Of a DNA stretch of 64,000 bases, positions 39,652 through 56,160 are shown in pieces. How positions within the stretch are numbered: the first letter of the stretch is position 1; each line of letters begins with the position of its first letter. The DNA lies in the NCBI RefSeq assembly GCF_029227915.1, contig NC_079883.1, positions 9,610,001-9,674,000 of the forward strand, written 5' to 3'. Source of the stretch: Hydractinia symbiolongicarpus. Taxonomy: Eukaryota; Cnidaria; Hydrozoa; Anthoathecata; Hydractiniidae. The position numbers and the translations under genes are program-made. The notes beneath the pieces are model-generated. The model did no database searches. It worked only from the letters and a program-made list of their open reading frames with translations, and had not been told where the DNA came from.

Positions 39652-39978
39652 CCTTAAGTCAAAATGAATGAGCTTAGAAAAGTTGCGCGGCCAAATGTCG
39701 GTGGTGACTTAAACGCTAAGGTAAAACCTCGCTTGGCTGTTACGAAACGTGATTGCGATATAAGTCCTCGGAAGGCGGCGGAATTTTATTTTATTTGCCA
39801 TTCCGTCAGGGTTATTGGATGATCGGCAATAGATCGAGTTTGTATGCATTTGAAAGCTCTTTTTTCTCGTACTATCACCTGAAAATGTCGTAGGAAAATG
39901 TCATAGGAAACACTTTCAACAACCGCCACGTTCCTTAATTGTTATAACAAGAAATATATCACAGCAAATGAAAATGAA

Positions 39979-40098
39979 AAGCCTACGACACCGGGAGTTC
40001 CCAGGCGGTCCCCCATCCAAGTACTATCCCGGCCCGACGATGCTTAACTTCCGTGATCAGACGAGAACGGGTGTGTTCATCGTGGTATGGCCGTAGAC
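39979..40098 (-). rRNA. 5S rRNA: 5S rRNA, unit 8
   Basis: Full 120-nt copy. Confidence 0.98.
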
Positions 40099-40295
40099 AT
40101 TAGTAGGTGCAAATACGTGCAATTTATTTTGACGTTGTGATCAAATTTTTTTATTTAATTTCTTTGAGTTACTTAGGACAAGGCGTATGCATGGATTATC
40201 TATTAGACTTTAAGGTTATAGTTTTGTGAAAAAAACAATGTTTTTTTAAAGATGTGTGGCTATAAAAATAGCCGTTGTTTTCTGAGTGTAGCGGT

Positions 40296-40676
40296 TTACT
40301 TCTTCTGTCCTTTGTCGTTCTTCTTTGGGAGTAAGACAGCTTGAATGTTTGGCAAAACACCACCAGCTGCAATGGTTACACCGCTCAAAAGTTTGTTTAA
40401 TTCTTCATCATTACGAACAGCCAATTGTAAATGTCTTGGAATAATCCTAGCTTTTTTGTTGTCTCTTGCTGCGTTACCAGCCAACTCCAATATCTCAGCA
40501 GATAAATATTCCAAGACGGCTGCTAAGTAAACTGGTGCTCCAGATCCAATTCGGTTAGCATAGTGCCCTCTACGAAGGAATCTATGCACTCTACCGACTG
40601 GAAATTGAAGTCCAGCTCTTGAGGATCTTGTCTTGGCTTTAGCCTTAGCTTTTCCACCTTTTCCACGTCCAGACAT
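40296..40676 (-). CDS. H2A: Histone H2A, unit 8
   Basis: Intact 126-aa copy. Stem-loop at 40258-40273. Confidence 0.99.
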   Translation of the reverse strand: MSGRGKGGKAKAKAKTRSSRAGLQFPVGRVHRFLRRGHYANRIGSGAPVYLAAVLEYLSAEILELAGNAARDNKKARIIPRHLQLAVRNDEELNKLLSGVTIAAGGVLPNIQAVLLPKKNDKGQKK

Positions 40677-40960
40677 AACTGCGATTTGATTTGTAAGTTA
40701 ATACAAAAACGTACGAATATTTAACGTAAGTGTTAACGAAATAAACTTTACTCGTTTTTTCATCATAAAAATAGGATCGAAATCATGTTTTTTTAACCAA
40801 TCATAATTAAGTATTAAACAAAAGATTTTTTTTTTAACCAATTAAATTGCGTATCGGCGTTTTCGGATCGAATTCGATCCGATTTTTTTACTTATAAACA
40901 AAAAGTTTTGACTTGCAGTTTAATGCTTATTTACAAGTTAAGTAGCAAAAATTTTTAACC

Positions 40961-41365
40961 ATGTCTGACGCAGCAGCTAAAGGAGGAAAACAGGCACCTA
41001 AAGTAGCCAAGAAAGGTGAAAAAAGAGCCGGCAAAAAAGGAGGAAAGATTGGTGGAACTGGTGAAAAGAAACGCAAGAGAAAGAGAAAGGAAAGTTATGC
41101 TATTTACATCTACAATGTTTTGAAACAAGTTCACCCAGATGTCGGAGTTTCAAGCAAAGCTATGAGCATCATGAACTCATTTGTCAACGACATCTTTGAG
41201 CGCATTGCTTCCGAAGCTTCGCGTTTGGCTCTTCAAAACAAAAAGTCGACCATCTCTTCTCGTGAAATTCAAACCGCAGTACGTCTTCTCTTGCCTGGAG
41301 AACTTGCAAAACACGCAGTCAGTGAAGGAACAAAAGCCGTCACAAAATACACAAGCAGCAAGTAA
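40961..41365 (+). CDS. H2B: Histone H2B, unit 8
   Basis: Intact 134-aa copy. Variant stem-loop at 41389-41404. Confidence 0.99.
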   Translation: MSDAAAKGGKQAPKVAKKGEKRAGKKGGKIGGTGEKKRKRKRKESYAIYIYNVLKQVHPDVGVSSKAMSIMNSFVNDIFERIASEASRLALQNKKSTISSREIQTAVRLLLPGELAKHAVSEGTKAVTKYTSSK

Positions 41366-41825
41366 ACCAACGTCTACCAAACACAAACGGTCTTTTTTAA
41401 GACCACACATCTTTAAAAAAACATTTACTTGGCGTCACTACAAGTTAACCGAAGTTAATAAAACTTCTAAATAATGTGCTTAAGAACACTAGCCTACATT
41501 TAAAATACTTCCCCATGTGTGTGTGGATTAGCTTCACTTTTCATACGTATTATTAGCTGTACTTGCAGAAAAGACAAGTACATTGATCCATGTTATTGCT
41601 TACATTTAACTTAACCCAGCTTTTCACGGAAACACTCCCAGGCAAATTAACCCTACAAAGTATTTCTAAATTTTTTTTGTGTCATATATGACATAGTATC
41701 GTATAGCAATAAATGTAACTGTGACAAGACTTTACACATTGTGTAATTTGGAAGCGTGCACAAAGTAATGTTTTAAAAGATTTGTGGCTATAAAAATAGC
41801 CGTTTTTGTTGAGCAATGACAACGC

Positions 41826-42182
<357 letters not shown>

Positions 42183-42660
42183 TTAACAGAATTCAGACAG
42201 CTTTAAAAAGAGGCCATAAAATTACCTACTGCTCGTGGAAACACCCTAATTAACCAATAGAGTTGCGTCATTACAAAATGTTCCGAACATTTTGTACATT
42301 TTTTTAAGTAAAACTGTAGTTTTTTTAAAAATTCGTGGTCTTAATGTTTCAGTAAGGCAATAAATTTGGCATCGTTGGAATTCGCCAAACCTTCTGCTAC
42401 TTACTAAAAAAAAAAAAAGTCAAAAGCTTTTGTGTATCAGAAGATACAGCCGTTTTCCCGTAGCCAAAAAACACAGATTTTATAAAAATGTTAAAGTAAT
42501 GAGCGTAATGTCATTATGCAGCCAATCAGAAATTACTTTCTTAGCACCAATCAAATGGTTTGTTTTGAACCTTAGCTGTCAATCAATATGAGAAATAAAA
42601 CTTTGGCGCGATAGTGCATTTTAGACCGTCTTGTGTATCCGTACTACATCGACTTCTTAA

Positions 42661-43074
<414 letters not shown>

Positions 43075-43435
43075 GCATCTTACCAAACAAAAAACGGCTA
43101 TTTTTATAGCCACACATCCATAAAAAATATTACGGCTAGCTTTTTATATCAAACTTTGTCCTGCTTTCTGTTTAAATTTTATGCTACATAAAAATTTTAT
43201 GCTACATAAAGTTTGACAATGTTAAAAATATGAAGGGCAAGAAAAGTAAAAGCAAGAAAATAAGAAATTTAAAAACGAAAATACTTAAACTTAGGGAATC
43301 TAATCTTAAATTTACTCTTTTTTAACTGTTTAAGTGACTTAAACAAGTTTAACTTTGTACCAAGATAATGTTTTTTTGTAAATGTGTGGCTATAAAAATA
43401 GCCGTTTGTTAATGTAATAGCCAGATACACACAAA

Positions 43436-43987
43436 TTATTTTTTTGCGGTCTTCTTTGCTGCCTTTTTGGGAGTCTTTTTGACCTTCTTTGCTGCAGGTT
43501 TTTTAGCAACAGGCTTCTTTGTGGGTTTCTTAGCTGCTGGTTTCTTAGCCGAGGCTTTCTTTGTGGCAGGCTTCTTTGCTGCTTTCTTTGGCGTGCTCTT
43601 CTTTGCTGGCTTCTTTTTTGGTGTACTTTTCTTTGCAGTAGGCTTCTTTGCCGTTGGCTTTTTTGCTGCGGCCTTTTTCTTAGGTTTTTCTTTTTTTACC
43701 TGACCTAGCTTGAATGATCCAGAAGCACCAGTGCCTTTAGTTTGAATCAAATCGCCTGATGTTACTCCTCGTTTAAGAGCCATTTTCAGATGATGATCTG
43801 AGTTTTCAGCAACTTTGTAATTTGCATGAATATATTTTGTAATAGCTTGGCGAGATGAACCACCGCGTTCCTTTAGGGTAGCGATAGCAGCCTTGATCAT
43901 GTCCACATATTTAGGGTGATCAGCTGTCTTCTTTGCAGCAGGTTTCTTCTTGGGTGCGATTTTCTTTGGAGAAGCTGCTTCACTCAT
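43436..43987 (-). CDS. H1: Linker histone H1, unit 8
   Basis: Intact 183-aa copy. Stem-loop at 43388-43403. Confidence 0.97.
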   Translation of the reverse strand: MSEAASPKKIAPKKKPAAKKTADHPKYVDMIKAAIATLKERGGSSRQAITKYIHANYKVAENSDHHLKMALKRGVTSGDLIQTKGTGASGSFKLGQVKKEKPKKKAAAKKPTAKKPTAKKSTPKKKPAKKSTPKKAAKKPATKKASAKKPAAKKPTKKPVAKKPAAKKVKKTPKKAAKKTAKK

Positions 43988-44566
43988 TTTTAATGTTTTC
44001 TTACAACAATCCAACGATAAACGATGCTTGTTATCACAGTAGAAGTATACTAAACATTACCGTGTAAATGAGATATAATTTAAGACGGTGCGAAGTATGC
44101 GGACGTAAAAGTACCACTCCCGGGAATTGATTTGGCGCGAAAACAGAAATGTGTGTTTCTGTACATCGTATAATGTCCGTTTTGGGTGCCGCGACTATGC
44201 GAAAGCATGTTAATTTTTATTTGTAGTACGACGCAATAGTCTGCAAGAGAAGCTGCTGGAGTTTGAGGTCTTCAGCATTACATCTAGTCTGTTAATTTGG
44301 GCTTCTTCCGCGCTCGTGTTAGGATTTTCATAAAGCGTTCTTTGGTTTGCGTTGCGTATGTCGGCCTACATCATCGACACGGCCTGTTTCCGGCTATTAG
44401 GAGCAATTCATATATTGGGCACTGCGTTTCGACTTTTTTATTAGACCACAGTAAAAAAATTCACTCACAGAAGTCCCTTTCTTTCATGGCTACAAACACG
44501 AAGAATTCTGTCGTAAGTAAAACGAATGCGCAAGCCAAAATGACGATGGGGCGAAGTCATAAGCAT

Positions 44567-44639
44567 GGCCCTGTGGCCCAATGGATAAGGCATCTGACTA
44601 CGAATCAGGGGATTCCAGGTTCGACTCCTGGCAGGGTCG
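44567..44639 (+). tRNA. tRNA-Arg: tRNA-Arg(ACG), unit 9
   Basis: Identical to the copy at 68-140. Confidence 0.96.
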
Positions 44640-44961
44640 CACTGTCGCATTTCGGCTGCATGGTCTACTGTGTAACGCGCGCGCACGTTCTGGCGTAATG
44701 CGTTGATAAACGGAATGTACGCAGACATATTGGAAAGTAATATCACGCACTTAGTATCGTCGCCTTTGTTAGCATTCATGTAAGTTACCATCCACTCGCT
44801 ACAGTCGCTCTCCATCCTACGGCTAAATCAACAGCCGTGATTTTTACTATGTCGCCGTCCATCCGTACGCGGTGACAGTTGTAAGCTTTACAGTAACGTG
44901 ACATGCTCCACAAGCAGTTACGGTGTGTGGACGATGCCTATCATGGCAACGCTTGTTCTTT

Positions 44962-45149
44962 ATCGCTTCTCGGCCTAATGGCTAAGATCAAGTGTAGTAT
45001 CTGTTCTTATCAGTTTAATATCTGGTAGGCCATTCTCTGAATGGTCAGTATATTAATCTGATTTTTGGCCTTGGGTCATGGAGGTGGATTCATTCACGCC
45101 GTGACCACGGGTTGCCTTGGTGTTGCACTATTACCGATGGCGGCCCACA
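44962..45149 (+). ncRNA. U2: U2 snRNA, unit 9
   Basis: Same as unit 7. Confidence 0.97.
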
Positions 45150-45338
45150 TAAGCAATAAAAGAATAATAGCAGTCCTCTTTCCGACGGCACTCTGCATAG
45201 TCTACGGCGGGAACAAAACGCGTACACTGGGGGAGAATACAGCCTATGCCCCGCGACACGGCAGTTTATAACACACTCAAGCCACAAGCATTAACAAACT
45301 TTGAAGGGTACCCTCATGCTACGGTGCAGTTCCAACTC

Positions 45339-45503
45339 ATACTTACCTGACGGGGAAGTAAAGACTGATCAATGAGGGTTTTCTTCCAGAGTGAGGCTCT
45401 TGCATTGCACTACGCTTGGGCTGACCTCTGCGATTACTGCAAACGTCAGTAACTCGACCGTACAATTTCTGGTAGTGGGGGCCTGCGTCCGCGCTCGCCC
45501 CCT
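45339..45503 (+). ncRNA. U1: U1 snRNA, unit 9
   Basis: Same as unit 7. Confidence 0.96.
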
Positions 45504-45830
45504 CCTTAAGTCAAAATGAATGAGCTTAGAAAAGTTGCGCGGCCAAATGTCGGTGGTGACTTAAACGCTAAGGTAAAACCTCGCTTGGCTGTTACGAAAC
45601 GTGATTGCGATATAAGTCCTCGGAAGGCGGCGGAATTTTATTTTATTTGCCATTCCGTCAGGGTTATTGGATGATCGGCAATAGATCGAGTTTGTATGCA
45701 TTTGAAAGCTCTTTTTTCTCGTACTATCACCTGAAAATGTCGTAGGAAAATGTCATAGGAAACACTTTCAACAACCGCCACGTTCCTTAATTGTTATAAC
45801 AAGAAATATATCACAGCAAATGAAAATGAA

Positions 45831-45950
45831 AAGCCTACGACACCGGGAGTTCCCAGGCGGTCCCCCATCCAAGTACTATCCCGGCCCGACGATGCTTAAC
45901 TTCCGTGATCAGACGAGAACGGGTGTGTTCATCGTGGTATGGCCGTAGAC
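45831..45950 (-). rRNA. 5S rRNA: 5S rRNA, unit 9
   Basis: Full 120-nt copy. Confidence 0.98.
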
Positions 45951-46147
45951 ATTAGTAGGTGCAAATACGTGCAATTTATTTTGACGTTGTGATCAAATTT
46001 TTTTATTTAATTTCTTTGAGTTACTTAGGACAAGGCGTATGCATGGATTATCTATTAGACTTTAAGGTTATAGTTTTGTGAAAAAAACAATGTTTTTTTA
46101 AAGATGTGTGGCTATAAAAATAGCCGTTGTTTTCTGAGTGTAGCGGT

Positions 46148-46528
46148 TTACTTCTTCTGTCCTTTGTCGTTCTTCTTTGGGAGTAAGACAGCTTGAATGT
46201 TTGGCAAAACACCACCAGCTGCAATGGTTACACCGCTCAAAAGTTTGTTTAATTCTTCATCATTACGAACAGCCAATTGTAAATGTCTTGGAATAATCCT
46301 AGCTTTTTTGTTGTCTCTTGCTGCGTTACCAGCCAACTCCAATATCTCAGCAGATAAATATTCCAAGACGGCTGCTAAGTAAACTGGTGCTCCAGATCCA
46401 ATTCGGTTAGCATAGTGCCCTCTACGAAGGAATCTATGCACTCTACCGACTGGAAATTGAAGTCCAGCTCTTGAGGATCTTGTCTTGGCTTTAGCCTTAG
46501 CTTTTCCACCTTTTCCACGTCCAGACAT
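46148..46528 (-). CDS. H2A: Histone H2A, unit 9
   Basis: Intact 126-aa copy. Stem-loop at 46110-46125. Confidence 0.99.
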   Translation of the reverse strand: MSGRGKGGKAKAKAKTRSSRAGLQFPVGRVHRFLRRGHYANRIGSGAPVYLAAVLEYLSAEILELAGNAARDNKKARIIPRHLQLAVRNDEELNKLLSGVTIAAGGVLPNIQAVLLPKKNDKGQKK

Positions 46529-46812
46529 AACTGCGATTTGATTTGTAAGTTAATACAAAAACGTACGAATATTTAACGTAAGTGTTAACGAAATAAACTT
46601 TACTCGTTTTTTCATCATAAAAATAGGATCGAAATCATGTTTTTTTAACCAATCATAATTAAGTATTAAACAAAAGATTTTTTTTTTAACCAATTAAATT
46701 GCGTATCGGCGTTTTCGGATCGAATTCGATCCGATTTTTTTACTTATAAACAAAAAGTTTTGACTTGCAGTTTAATGCTTATTTACAAGTTAAGTAGCAA
46801 AAATTTTTAACC

Positions 46813-47217
46813 ATGTCTGACGCAGCAGCTAAAGGAGGAAAACAGGCACCTAAAGTAGCCAAGAAAGGTGAAAAAAGAGCCGGCAAAAAAGGAGGAAAGA
46901 TTGGTGGAACTGGTGAAAAGAAACGCAAGAGAAAGAGAAAGGAAAGTTATGCTATTTACATCTACAATGTTTTGAAACAAGTTCACCCAGATGTCGGAGT
47001 TTCAAGCAAAGCTATGAGCATCATGAACTCATTTGTCAACGACATCTTTGAGCGCATTGCTTCCGAAGCTTCGCGTTTGGCTCTTCAAAACAAAAAGTCG
47101 ACCATCTCTTCTCGTGAAATTCAAACCGCAGTACGTCTTCTCTTGCCTGGAGAACTTGCAAAACACGCAGTCAGTGAAGGAACAAAAGCCGTCACAAAAT
47201 ACACAAGCAGCAAGTAA
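46813..47217 (+). CDS. H2B: Histone H2B, unit 9
   Basis: Intact 134-aa copy. Variant stem-loop at 47241-47256. Confidence 0.99.
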   Translation: MSDAAAKGGKQAPKVAKKGEKRAGKKGGKIGGTGEKKRKRKRKESYAIYIYNVLKQVHPDVGVSSKAMSIMNSFVNDIFERIASEASRLALQNKKSTISSREIQTAVRLLLPGELAKHAVSEGTKAVTKYTSSK

Positions 47218-47677
47218 ACCAACGTCTACCAAACACAAACGGTCTTTTTTAAGACCACACATCTTTAAAAAAACATTTACTTGGCGTCACTACAAGTTAA
47301 CCGAAGTTAATAAAACTTCTAAATAATGTGCTTAAGAACACTAGCCTACATTTAAAATACTTCCCCATGTGTGTGTGGATTAGCTTCACTTTTCATACGT
47401 ATTATTAGCTGTACTTGCAGAAAAGACAAGTACATTGATCCATGTTATTGCTTACATTTAACTTAACCCAGCTTTTCACGGAAACACTCCCAGGCAAATT
47501 AACCCTACAAAGTATTTCTAAATTTTTTTTGTGTCATATATGACATAGTATCGTATAGCAATAAATGTAACTGTGACAAGACTTTACACATTGTGTAATT
47601 TGGAAGCGTGCACAAAGTAATGTTTTAAAAGATTTGTGGCTATAAAAATAGCCGTTTTTGTTGAGCAATGACAACGC

Positions 47678-48028
<351 letters not shown>

Positions 48029-48030
48029 TT

Positions 48031-48530
48031 NNNNNNNNNNNNNNNNNNNNNNNNNNNNNNNNNNNNNNNNNNNNNNNNNNNNNNNNNNNNNNNNNNNNNN
48101 NNNNNNNNNNNNNNNNNNNNNNNNNNNNNNNNNNNNNNNNNNNNNNNNNNNNNNNNNNNNNNNNNNNNNNNNNNNNNNNNNNNNNNNNNNNNNNNNNNNN
48201 NNNNNNNNNNNNNNNNNNNNNNNNNNNNNNNNNNNNNNNNNNNNNNNNNNNNNNNNNNNNNNNNNNNNNNNNNNNNNNNNNNNNNNNNNNNNNNNNNNNN
48301 NNNNNNNNNNNNNNNNNNNNNNNNNNNNNNNNNNNNNNNNNNNNNNNNNNNNNNNNNNNNNNNNNNNNNNNNNNNNNNNNNNNNNNNNNNNNNNNNNNNN
48401 NNNNNNNNNNNNNNNNNNNNNNNNNNNNNNNNNNNNNNNNNNNNNNNNNNNNNNNNNNNNNNNNNNNNNNNNNNNNNNNNNNNNNNNNNNNNNNNNNNNN
48501 NNNNNNNNNNNNNNNNNNNNNNNNNNNNNN
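48031..48530. other. Assembly gap, 500 N, array orientation flips across it
   Basis: Exactly 500 N, so a placeholder. To the left H4 is on the minus strand and H3 would be on plus; to the right H3 is minus and H4 plus. The sequence at the right edge (AAAGCTAGCCGTAATA) is the inverted 3' flank of H3. Confidence 0.98.
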
Positions 48531-48599
48531 AAAGCTAGCCGTAATATTTTTTATGGATGTGTGGCTATAAAAATAGCCGTTTTTTGTTTGGTAAGATGC

Positions 48600-49013
<414 letters not shown>

Positions 49014-49491
49014 TTAAGAAGTCGATGTAGTACGGATACACAAGACGGTCTAAAATGCACTATCGCGCCAAAGTTTTATTTCTCATATTGATTGACAGCT
49101 AAGGTTCAAAACAAACCATTTGATTGGTGCTAAGAAAGTAATTTCTGATTGGCTGCATAATGACATTACGCTCATTACTTTAACATTTTTATAAAATCTG
49201 TGTTTTTTGGCTACGGGAAAACGGCTGTATCTTCTGATACACAAAAGCTTTTGACTTTTTTTTTTTTTAGTAAGTAGCAGAAGGTTTGGCGAATTCCAAC
49301 GATGCCAAATTTATTGCCTTACTGAAACATTAAGACCACGAATTTTTAAAAAAACTACAGTTTTACTTAAAAAAATGTACAAAATGTTCGGAACATTTTG
49401 TAATGACGCAACTCTATTGGTTAATTAGGGTGTTTCCACGAGCAGTAGGTAATTTTATGGCCTCTTTTTAAAGCTGTCTGAATTCTGTTAA

Positions 49492-49848
<357 letters not shown>

Positions 49849-50308
49849 GCGTTGTCATTGCTCAACAAAAACGGCTATTTTTATAGCCACAAATCTTTTA
49901 AAACATTACTTTGTGCACGCTTCCAAATTACACAATGTGTAAAGTCTTGTCACAGTTACATTTATTGCTATACGATACTATGTCATATATGACACAAAAA
50001 AAATTTAGAAATACTTTGTAGGGTTAATTTGCCTGGGAGTGTTTCCGTGAAAAGCTGGGTTAAGTTAAATGTAAGCAATAACATGGATCAATGTACTTGT
50101 CTTTTCTGCAAGTACAGCTAATAATACGTATGAAAAGTGAAGCTAATCCACACACACATGGGGAAGTATTTTAAATGTAGGCTAGTGTTCTTAAGCACAT
50201 TATTTAGAAGTTTTATTAACTTCGGTTAACTTGTAGTGACGCCAAGTAAATGTTTTTTTAAAGATGTGTGGTCTTAAAAAAGACCGTTTGTGTTTGGTAG
50301 ACGTTGGT

Positions 50309-50713
50309 TTACTTGCTGCTTGTGTATTTTGTGACGGCTTTTGTTCCTTCACTGACTGCGTGTTTTGCAAGTTCTCCAGGCAAGAGAAGACGTACTGCGG
50401 TTTGAATTTCACGAGAAGAGATGGTCGACTTTTTGTTTTGAAGAGCCAAACGCGAAGCTTCGGAAGCAATGCGCTCAAAGATGTCGTTGACAAATGAGTT
50501 CATGATGCTCATAGCTTTGCTTGAAACTCCGACATCTGGGTGAACTTGTTTCAAAACATTGTAGATGTAAATAGCATAACTTTCCTTTCTCTTTCTCTTG
50601 CGTTTCTTTTCACCAGTTCCACCAATCTTTCCTCCTTTTTTGCCGGCTCTTTTTTCACCTTTCTTGGCTACTTTAGGTGCCTGTTTTCCTCCTTTAGCTG
50701 CTGCGTCAGACAT
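50309..50713 (-). CDS. H2B: Histone H2B, unit 10
   Basis: Intact 134-aa copy. Variant stem-loop at 50270-50285. Confidence 0.99.
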   Translation of the reverse strand: MSDAAAKGGKQAPKVAKKGEKRAGKKGGKIGGTGEKKRKRKRKESYAIYIYNVLKQVHPDVGVSSKAMSIMNSFVNDIFERIASEASRLALQNKKSTISSREIQTAVRLLLPGELAKHAVSEGTKAVTKYTSSK

Positions 50714-50997
50714 GGTTAAAAATTTTTGCTACTTAACTTGTAAATAAGCATTAAACTGCAAGTCAAAACTTTTTGTTTATAAGTAAAAAAATCGGATCGA
50801 ATTCGATCCGAAAACGCCGATACGCAATTTAATTGGTTAAAAAAAAAATCTTTTGTTTAATACTTAATTATGATTGGTTAAAAAAACATGATTTCGATCC
50901 TATTTTTATGATGAAAAAACGAGTAAAGTTTATTTCGTTAACACTTACGTTAAATATTCGTACGTTTTTGTATTAACTTACAAATCAAATCGCAGTT

Positions 50998-51378
50998 ATG
51001 TCTGGACGTGGAAAAGGTGGAAAAGCTAAGGCTAAAGCCAAGACAAGATCCTCAAGAGCTGGACTTCAATTTCCAGTCGGTAGAGTGCATAGATTCCTTC
51101 GTAGAGGGCACTATGCTAACCGAATTGGATCTGGAGCACCAGTTTACTTAGCAGCCGTCTTGGAATATTTATCTGCTGAGATATTGGAGTTGGCTGGTAA
51201 CGCAGCAAGAGACAACAAAAAAGCTAGGATTATTCCAAGACATTTACAATTGGCTGTTCGTAATGATGAAGAATTAAACAAACTTTTGAGCGGTGTAACC
51301 ATTGCAGCTGGTGGTGTTTTGCCAAACATTCAAGCTGTCTTACTCCCAAAGAAGAACGACAAAGGACAGAAGAAGTAA
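50998..51378 (+). CDS. H2A: Histone H2A, unit 10
   Basis: Intact 126-aa copy, Ala53. Stem-loop at 51401-51416. Confidence 0.99.
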   Translation: MSGRGKGGKAKAKAKTRSSRAGLQFPVGRVHRFLRRGHYANRIGSGAPVYLAAVLEYLSAEILELAGNAARDNKKARIIPRHLQLAVRNDEELNKLLSGVTIAAGGVLPNIQAVLLPKKNDKGQKK

Positions 51379-51575
51379 ACCGCTACACTCAGAAAACAAC
51401 GGCTATTTTTATAGCCACACATCTTTAAAAAAACATTGTTTTTTTCACAAAACTATAACCTTAAAGTCTAATAGATAATCCATGCATACGCCTTGTCCTA
51501 AGTAACTCAAAGAAATTAAATAAAAAAATTTGATCACAACGTCAAAATAAATTGCACGTATTTGCACCTACTAAT

Positions 51576-51695
51576 GTCTACGGCCATACCACGATGAACA
51601 CACCCGTTCTCGTCTGATCACGGAAGTTAAGCATCGTCGGGCCGGGATAGTACTTGGATGGGGGACCGCCTGGGAACTCCCGGTGTCGTAGGCTT
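51576..51695 (+). rRNA. 5S rRNA: 5S rRNA, unit 10
   Basis: Full 120-nt copy, TTTT stop at 51694-51697. Confidence 0.98.
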
Positions 51696-52022
51696 TTCAT
51701 TTTCATTTGCTGTGATATATTTCTTGTTATAACAATTAAGGAACGTGGCGGTTGTTGAAAGTGTTTCCTATGACATTTTCCTACGACATTTTCAGGTGAT
51801 AGTACGAGAAAAAAGAGCTTTCAAATGCATACAAACTCGATCTATTGCCGATCATCCAATAACCCTGACGGAATGGCAAATAAAATAAAATTCCGCCGCC
51901 TTCCGAGGACTTATATCGCAATCACGTTTCGTAACAGCCAAGCGAGGTTTTACCTTAGCGTTTAAGTCACCACCGACATTTGGCCGCGCAACTTTTCTAA
52001 GCTCATTCATTTTGACTTAAGG

Positions 52023-52187
52023 AGGGGGCGAGCGCGGACGCAGGCCCCCACTACCAGAAATTGTACGGTCGAGTTACTGACGTTTGCAGTAATCGCAGAG
52101 GTCAGCCCAAGCGTAGTGCAATGCAAGAGCCTCACTCTGGAAGAAAACCCTCATTGATCAGTCTTTACTTCCCCGTCAGGTAAGTAT
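52023..52187 (-). ncRNA. U1: U1 snRNA, unit 10
   Basis: Inverted copy with splice-donor complement at 52177-52185; same as unit 7. Confidence 0.96.
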
Positions 52188-52376
52188 GAGTTGGAACTGC
52201 ACCGTAGCATGAGGGTACCCTTCAAAGTTTGTTAATGCTTGTGGCTTGAGTGTGTTATAAACTGCCGTGTCGCGGGGCATAGGCTGTATTCTCCCCCAGT
52301 GTACGCGTTTTGTTCCCGCCGTAGACTATGCAGAGTGCCGTCGGAAAGAGGACTGCTATTATTCTTTTATTGCTTA

Positions 52377-52564
52377 TGTGGGCCGCCATCGGTAATAGTG
52401 CAACACCAAGGCAACCCGTGGTCACGGCGTGAATGAATCCACCTCCATGACCCAAGGCCAAAAATCAGATTAATATACTGACCATTCAGAGAATGGCCTA
52501 CCAGATATTAAACTGATAAGAACAGATACTACACTTGATCTTAGCCATTAGGCCGAGAAGCGAT
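52377..52564 (-). ncRNA. U2: U2 snRNA, unit 10
   Basis: Inverted copy, same as unit 7. Confidence 0.97.
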
Positions 52565-52886
52565 AAAGAACAAGCGTTGCCATGATAGGCATCGTCCACA
52601 CACCGTAACTGCTTGTGGAGCATGTCACGTTACTGTAAAGCTTACAACTGTCACCGCGTACGGATGGACGGCGACATAGTAAAAATCACGGCTGTTGATT
52701 TAGCCGTAGGATGGAGAGCGACTGTAGCGAGTGGATGGTAACTTACATGAATGCTAACAAAGGCGACGATACTAAGTGCGTGATATTACTTTCCAATATG
52801 TCTGCGTACATTCCGTTTATCAACGCATTACGCCAGAACGTGCGCGCGCGTTACACAGTAGACCATGCAGCCGAAATGCGACAGTG

Positions 52887-52959
52887 CGACCCTGCCAGGA
52901 GTCGAACCTGGAATCCCCTGATTCGTAGTCAGATGCCTTATCCATTGGGCCACAGGGCC
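52887..52959 (-). tRNA. tRNA-Arg: tRNA-Arg(ACG), unit 10
   Basis: Inverted copy, G at position 1, intact cloverleaf. Confidence 0.96.
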
Positions 52960-53538
52960 ATGCTTATGACTTCGCCCCATCGTCATTTTGGCTTGCGCAT
53001 TCGTTTTACTTACGACAGAATTCTTCGTGTTTGTAGCCATGAAAGAAAGGGACTTCTGTGAGTGAATTTTTTTACTGTGGTCTAATAAAAAAGTCGAAAC
53101 GCAGTGCCCAATATATGAATTGCTCCTAATAGCCGGAAACAGGCCGTGTCGATGATGTAGGCCGACATACGCAACGCAAACCAAAGAACGCTTTATGAAA
53201 ATCCTAACACGAGCGCGGAAGAAGCCCAAATTAACAGACTAGATGTAATGCTGAAGACCTCAAACTCCAGCAGCTTCTCTTGCAGACTATTGCGTCGTAC
53301 TACAAATAAAAATTAACATGCTTTCGCATAGTCGCGGCACCCAAAACGGACATTATACGATGTACAGAAACACACATTTCTGTTTTCGCGCCAAATCAAT
53401 TCCCGGGAGTGGTACTTTTACGTCCGCATACTTCGCACCGTCTTAAATTATATCTCATTTACACGGTAATGTTTAGTATACTTCTACTGTGATAACAAGC
53501 ATCGTTTATCGTTGGATTGTTGTAAGAAAACATTAAAA

Positions 53539-54090
53539 ATGAGTGAAGCAGCTTCTCCAAAGAAAATCGCACCCAAGAAGAAACCTGCTGCAAAGAAGAC
53601 AGCTGATCACCCTAAATATGTGGACATGATCAAGGCTGCTATCGCTACCCTAAAGGAACGCGGTGGTTCATCTCGCCAAGCTATTACAAAATATATTCAT
53701 GCAAATTACAAAGTTGCTGAAAACTCAGATCATCATCTGAAAATGGCTCTTAAACGAGGAGTAACATCAGGCGATTTGATTCAAACTAAAGGCACTGGTG
53801 CTTCTGGATCATTCAAGCTAGGTCAGGTAAAAAAAGAAAAACCTAAGAAAAAGGCCGCAGCAAAAAAGCCAACGGCAAAGAAGCCTACTGCAAAGAAAAG
53901 TACACCAAAAAAGAAGCCAGCAAAGAAGAGCACGCCAAAGAAAGCAGCAAAGAAGCCTGCCACAAAGAAAGCCTCGGCTAAGAAACCAGCAGCTAAGAAA
54001 CCCACAAAGAAGCCTGTTGCTAAAAAACCTGCAGCAAAGAAGGTCAAAAAGACTCCCAAAAAGGCAGCAAAGAAGACCGCAAAAAAATAA
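53539..54090 (+). CDS. H1: Linker histone H1, unit 11
   Basis: Intact 183-aa copy from MSEAASPKK; the in-frame ATG at 53512 is judged to be leader. Stem-loop at 54123-54138. Confidence 0.97.
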   Translation: MSEAASPKKIAPKKKPAAKKTADHPKYVDMIKAAIATLKERGGSSRQAITKYIHANYKVAENSDHHLKMALKRGVTSGDLIQTKGTGASGSFKLGQVKKEKPKKKAAAKKPTAKKPTAKKSTPKKKPAKKSTPKKAAKKPATKKASAKKPAAKKPTKKPVAKKPAAKKVKKTPKKAAKKTAKK

Positions 54091-54451
54091 TTTGTGTGTA
54101 TCTGGCTATTACATTAACAAACGGCTATTTTTATAGCCACACATTTACAAAAAAACATTATCTTGGTACAAAGTTAAACTTGTTTAAGTCACTTAAACAG
54201 TTAAAAAAGAGTAAATTTAAGATTAGATTCCCTAAGTTTAAGTATTTTCGTTTTTAAATTTCTTATTTTCTTGCTTTTACTTTTCTTGCCCTTCATATTT
54301 TTAACATTGTCAAACTTTATGTAGCATAAAATTTTTATGTAGCATAAAATTTAAACAGAAAGCAGGACAAAGTTTGATATAAAAAGCTAGCCGTAATATT
54401 TTTTATGGATGTGTGGCTATAAAAATAGCCGTTTTTTGTTTGGTAAGATGC

Positions 54452-54865
<414 letters not shown>

Positions 54866-55343
54866 TTAAGAAGTCGATGTAGTACGGATACACAAGACGG
54901 TCTAAAATGCACTATCGCGCCAAAGTTTTATTTCTCATATTGATTGACAGCTAAGGTTCAAAACAAACCATTTGATTGGTGCTAAGAAAGTAATTTCTGA
55001 TTGGCTGCATAATGACATTACGCTCATTACTTTAACATTTTTATAAAATCTGTGTTTTTTGGCTACGGGAAAACGGCTGTATCTTCTGATACACAAAAGC
55101 TTTTGACTTTTTTTTTTTTTAGTAAGTAGCAGAAGGTTTGGCGAATTCCAACGATGCCAAATTTATTGCCTTACTGAAACATTAAGACCACGAATTTTTA
55201 AAAAAACTACAGTTTTACTTAAAAAAATGTACAAAATGTTCGGAACATTTTGTAATGACGCAACTCTATTGGTTAATTAGGGTGTTTCCACGAGCAGTAG
55301 GTAATTTTATGGCCTCTTTTTAAAGCTGTCTGAATTCTGTTAA

Positions 55344-55700
<357 letters not shown>

Positions 55701-56160
55701 GCGTTGTCATTGCTCAACAAAAACGGCTATTTTTATAGCCACAAATCTTTTAAAACATTACTTTGTGCACGCTTCCAAATTACACAATGTGTAAAGTCTT
55801 GTCACAGTTACATTTATTGCTATACGATACTATGTCATATATGACACAAAAAAAATTTAGAAATACTTTGTAGGGTTAATTTGCCTGGGAGTGTTTCCGT
55901 GAAAAGCTGGGTTAAGTTAAATGTAAGCAATAACATGGATCAATGTACTTGTCTTTTCTGCAAGTACAGCTAATAATACGTATGAAAAGTGAAGCTAATC
56001 CACACACACATGGGGAAGTATTTTAAATGTAGGCTAGTGTTCTTAAGCACATTATTTAGAAGTTTTATTAACTTCGGTTAACTTGTAGTGACGCCAAGTA
56101 AATGTTTTTTTAAAGATGTGTGGTCTTAAAAAAGACCGTTTGTGTTTGGTAGACGTTGGT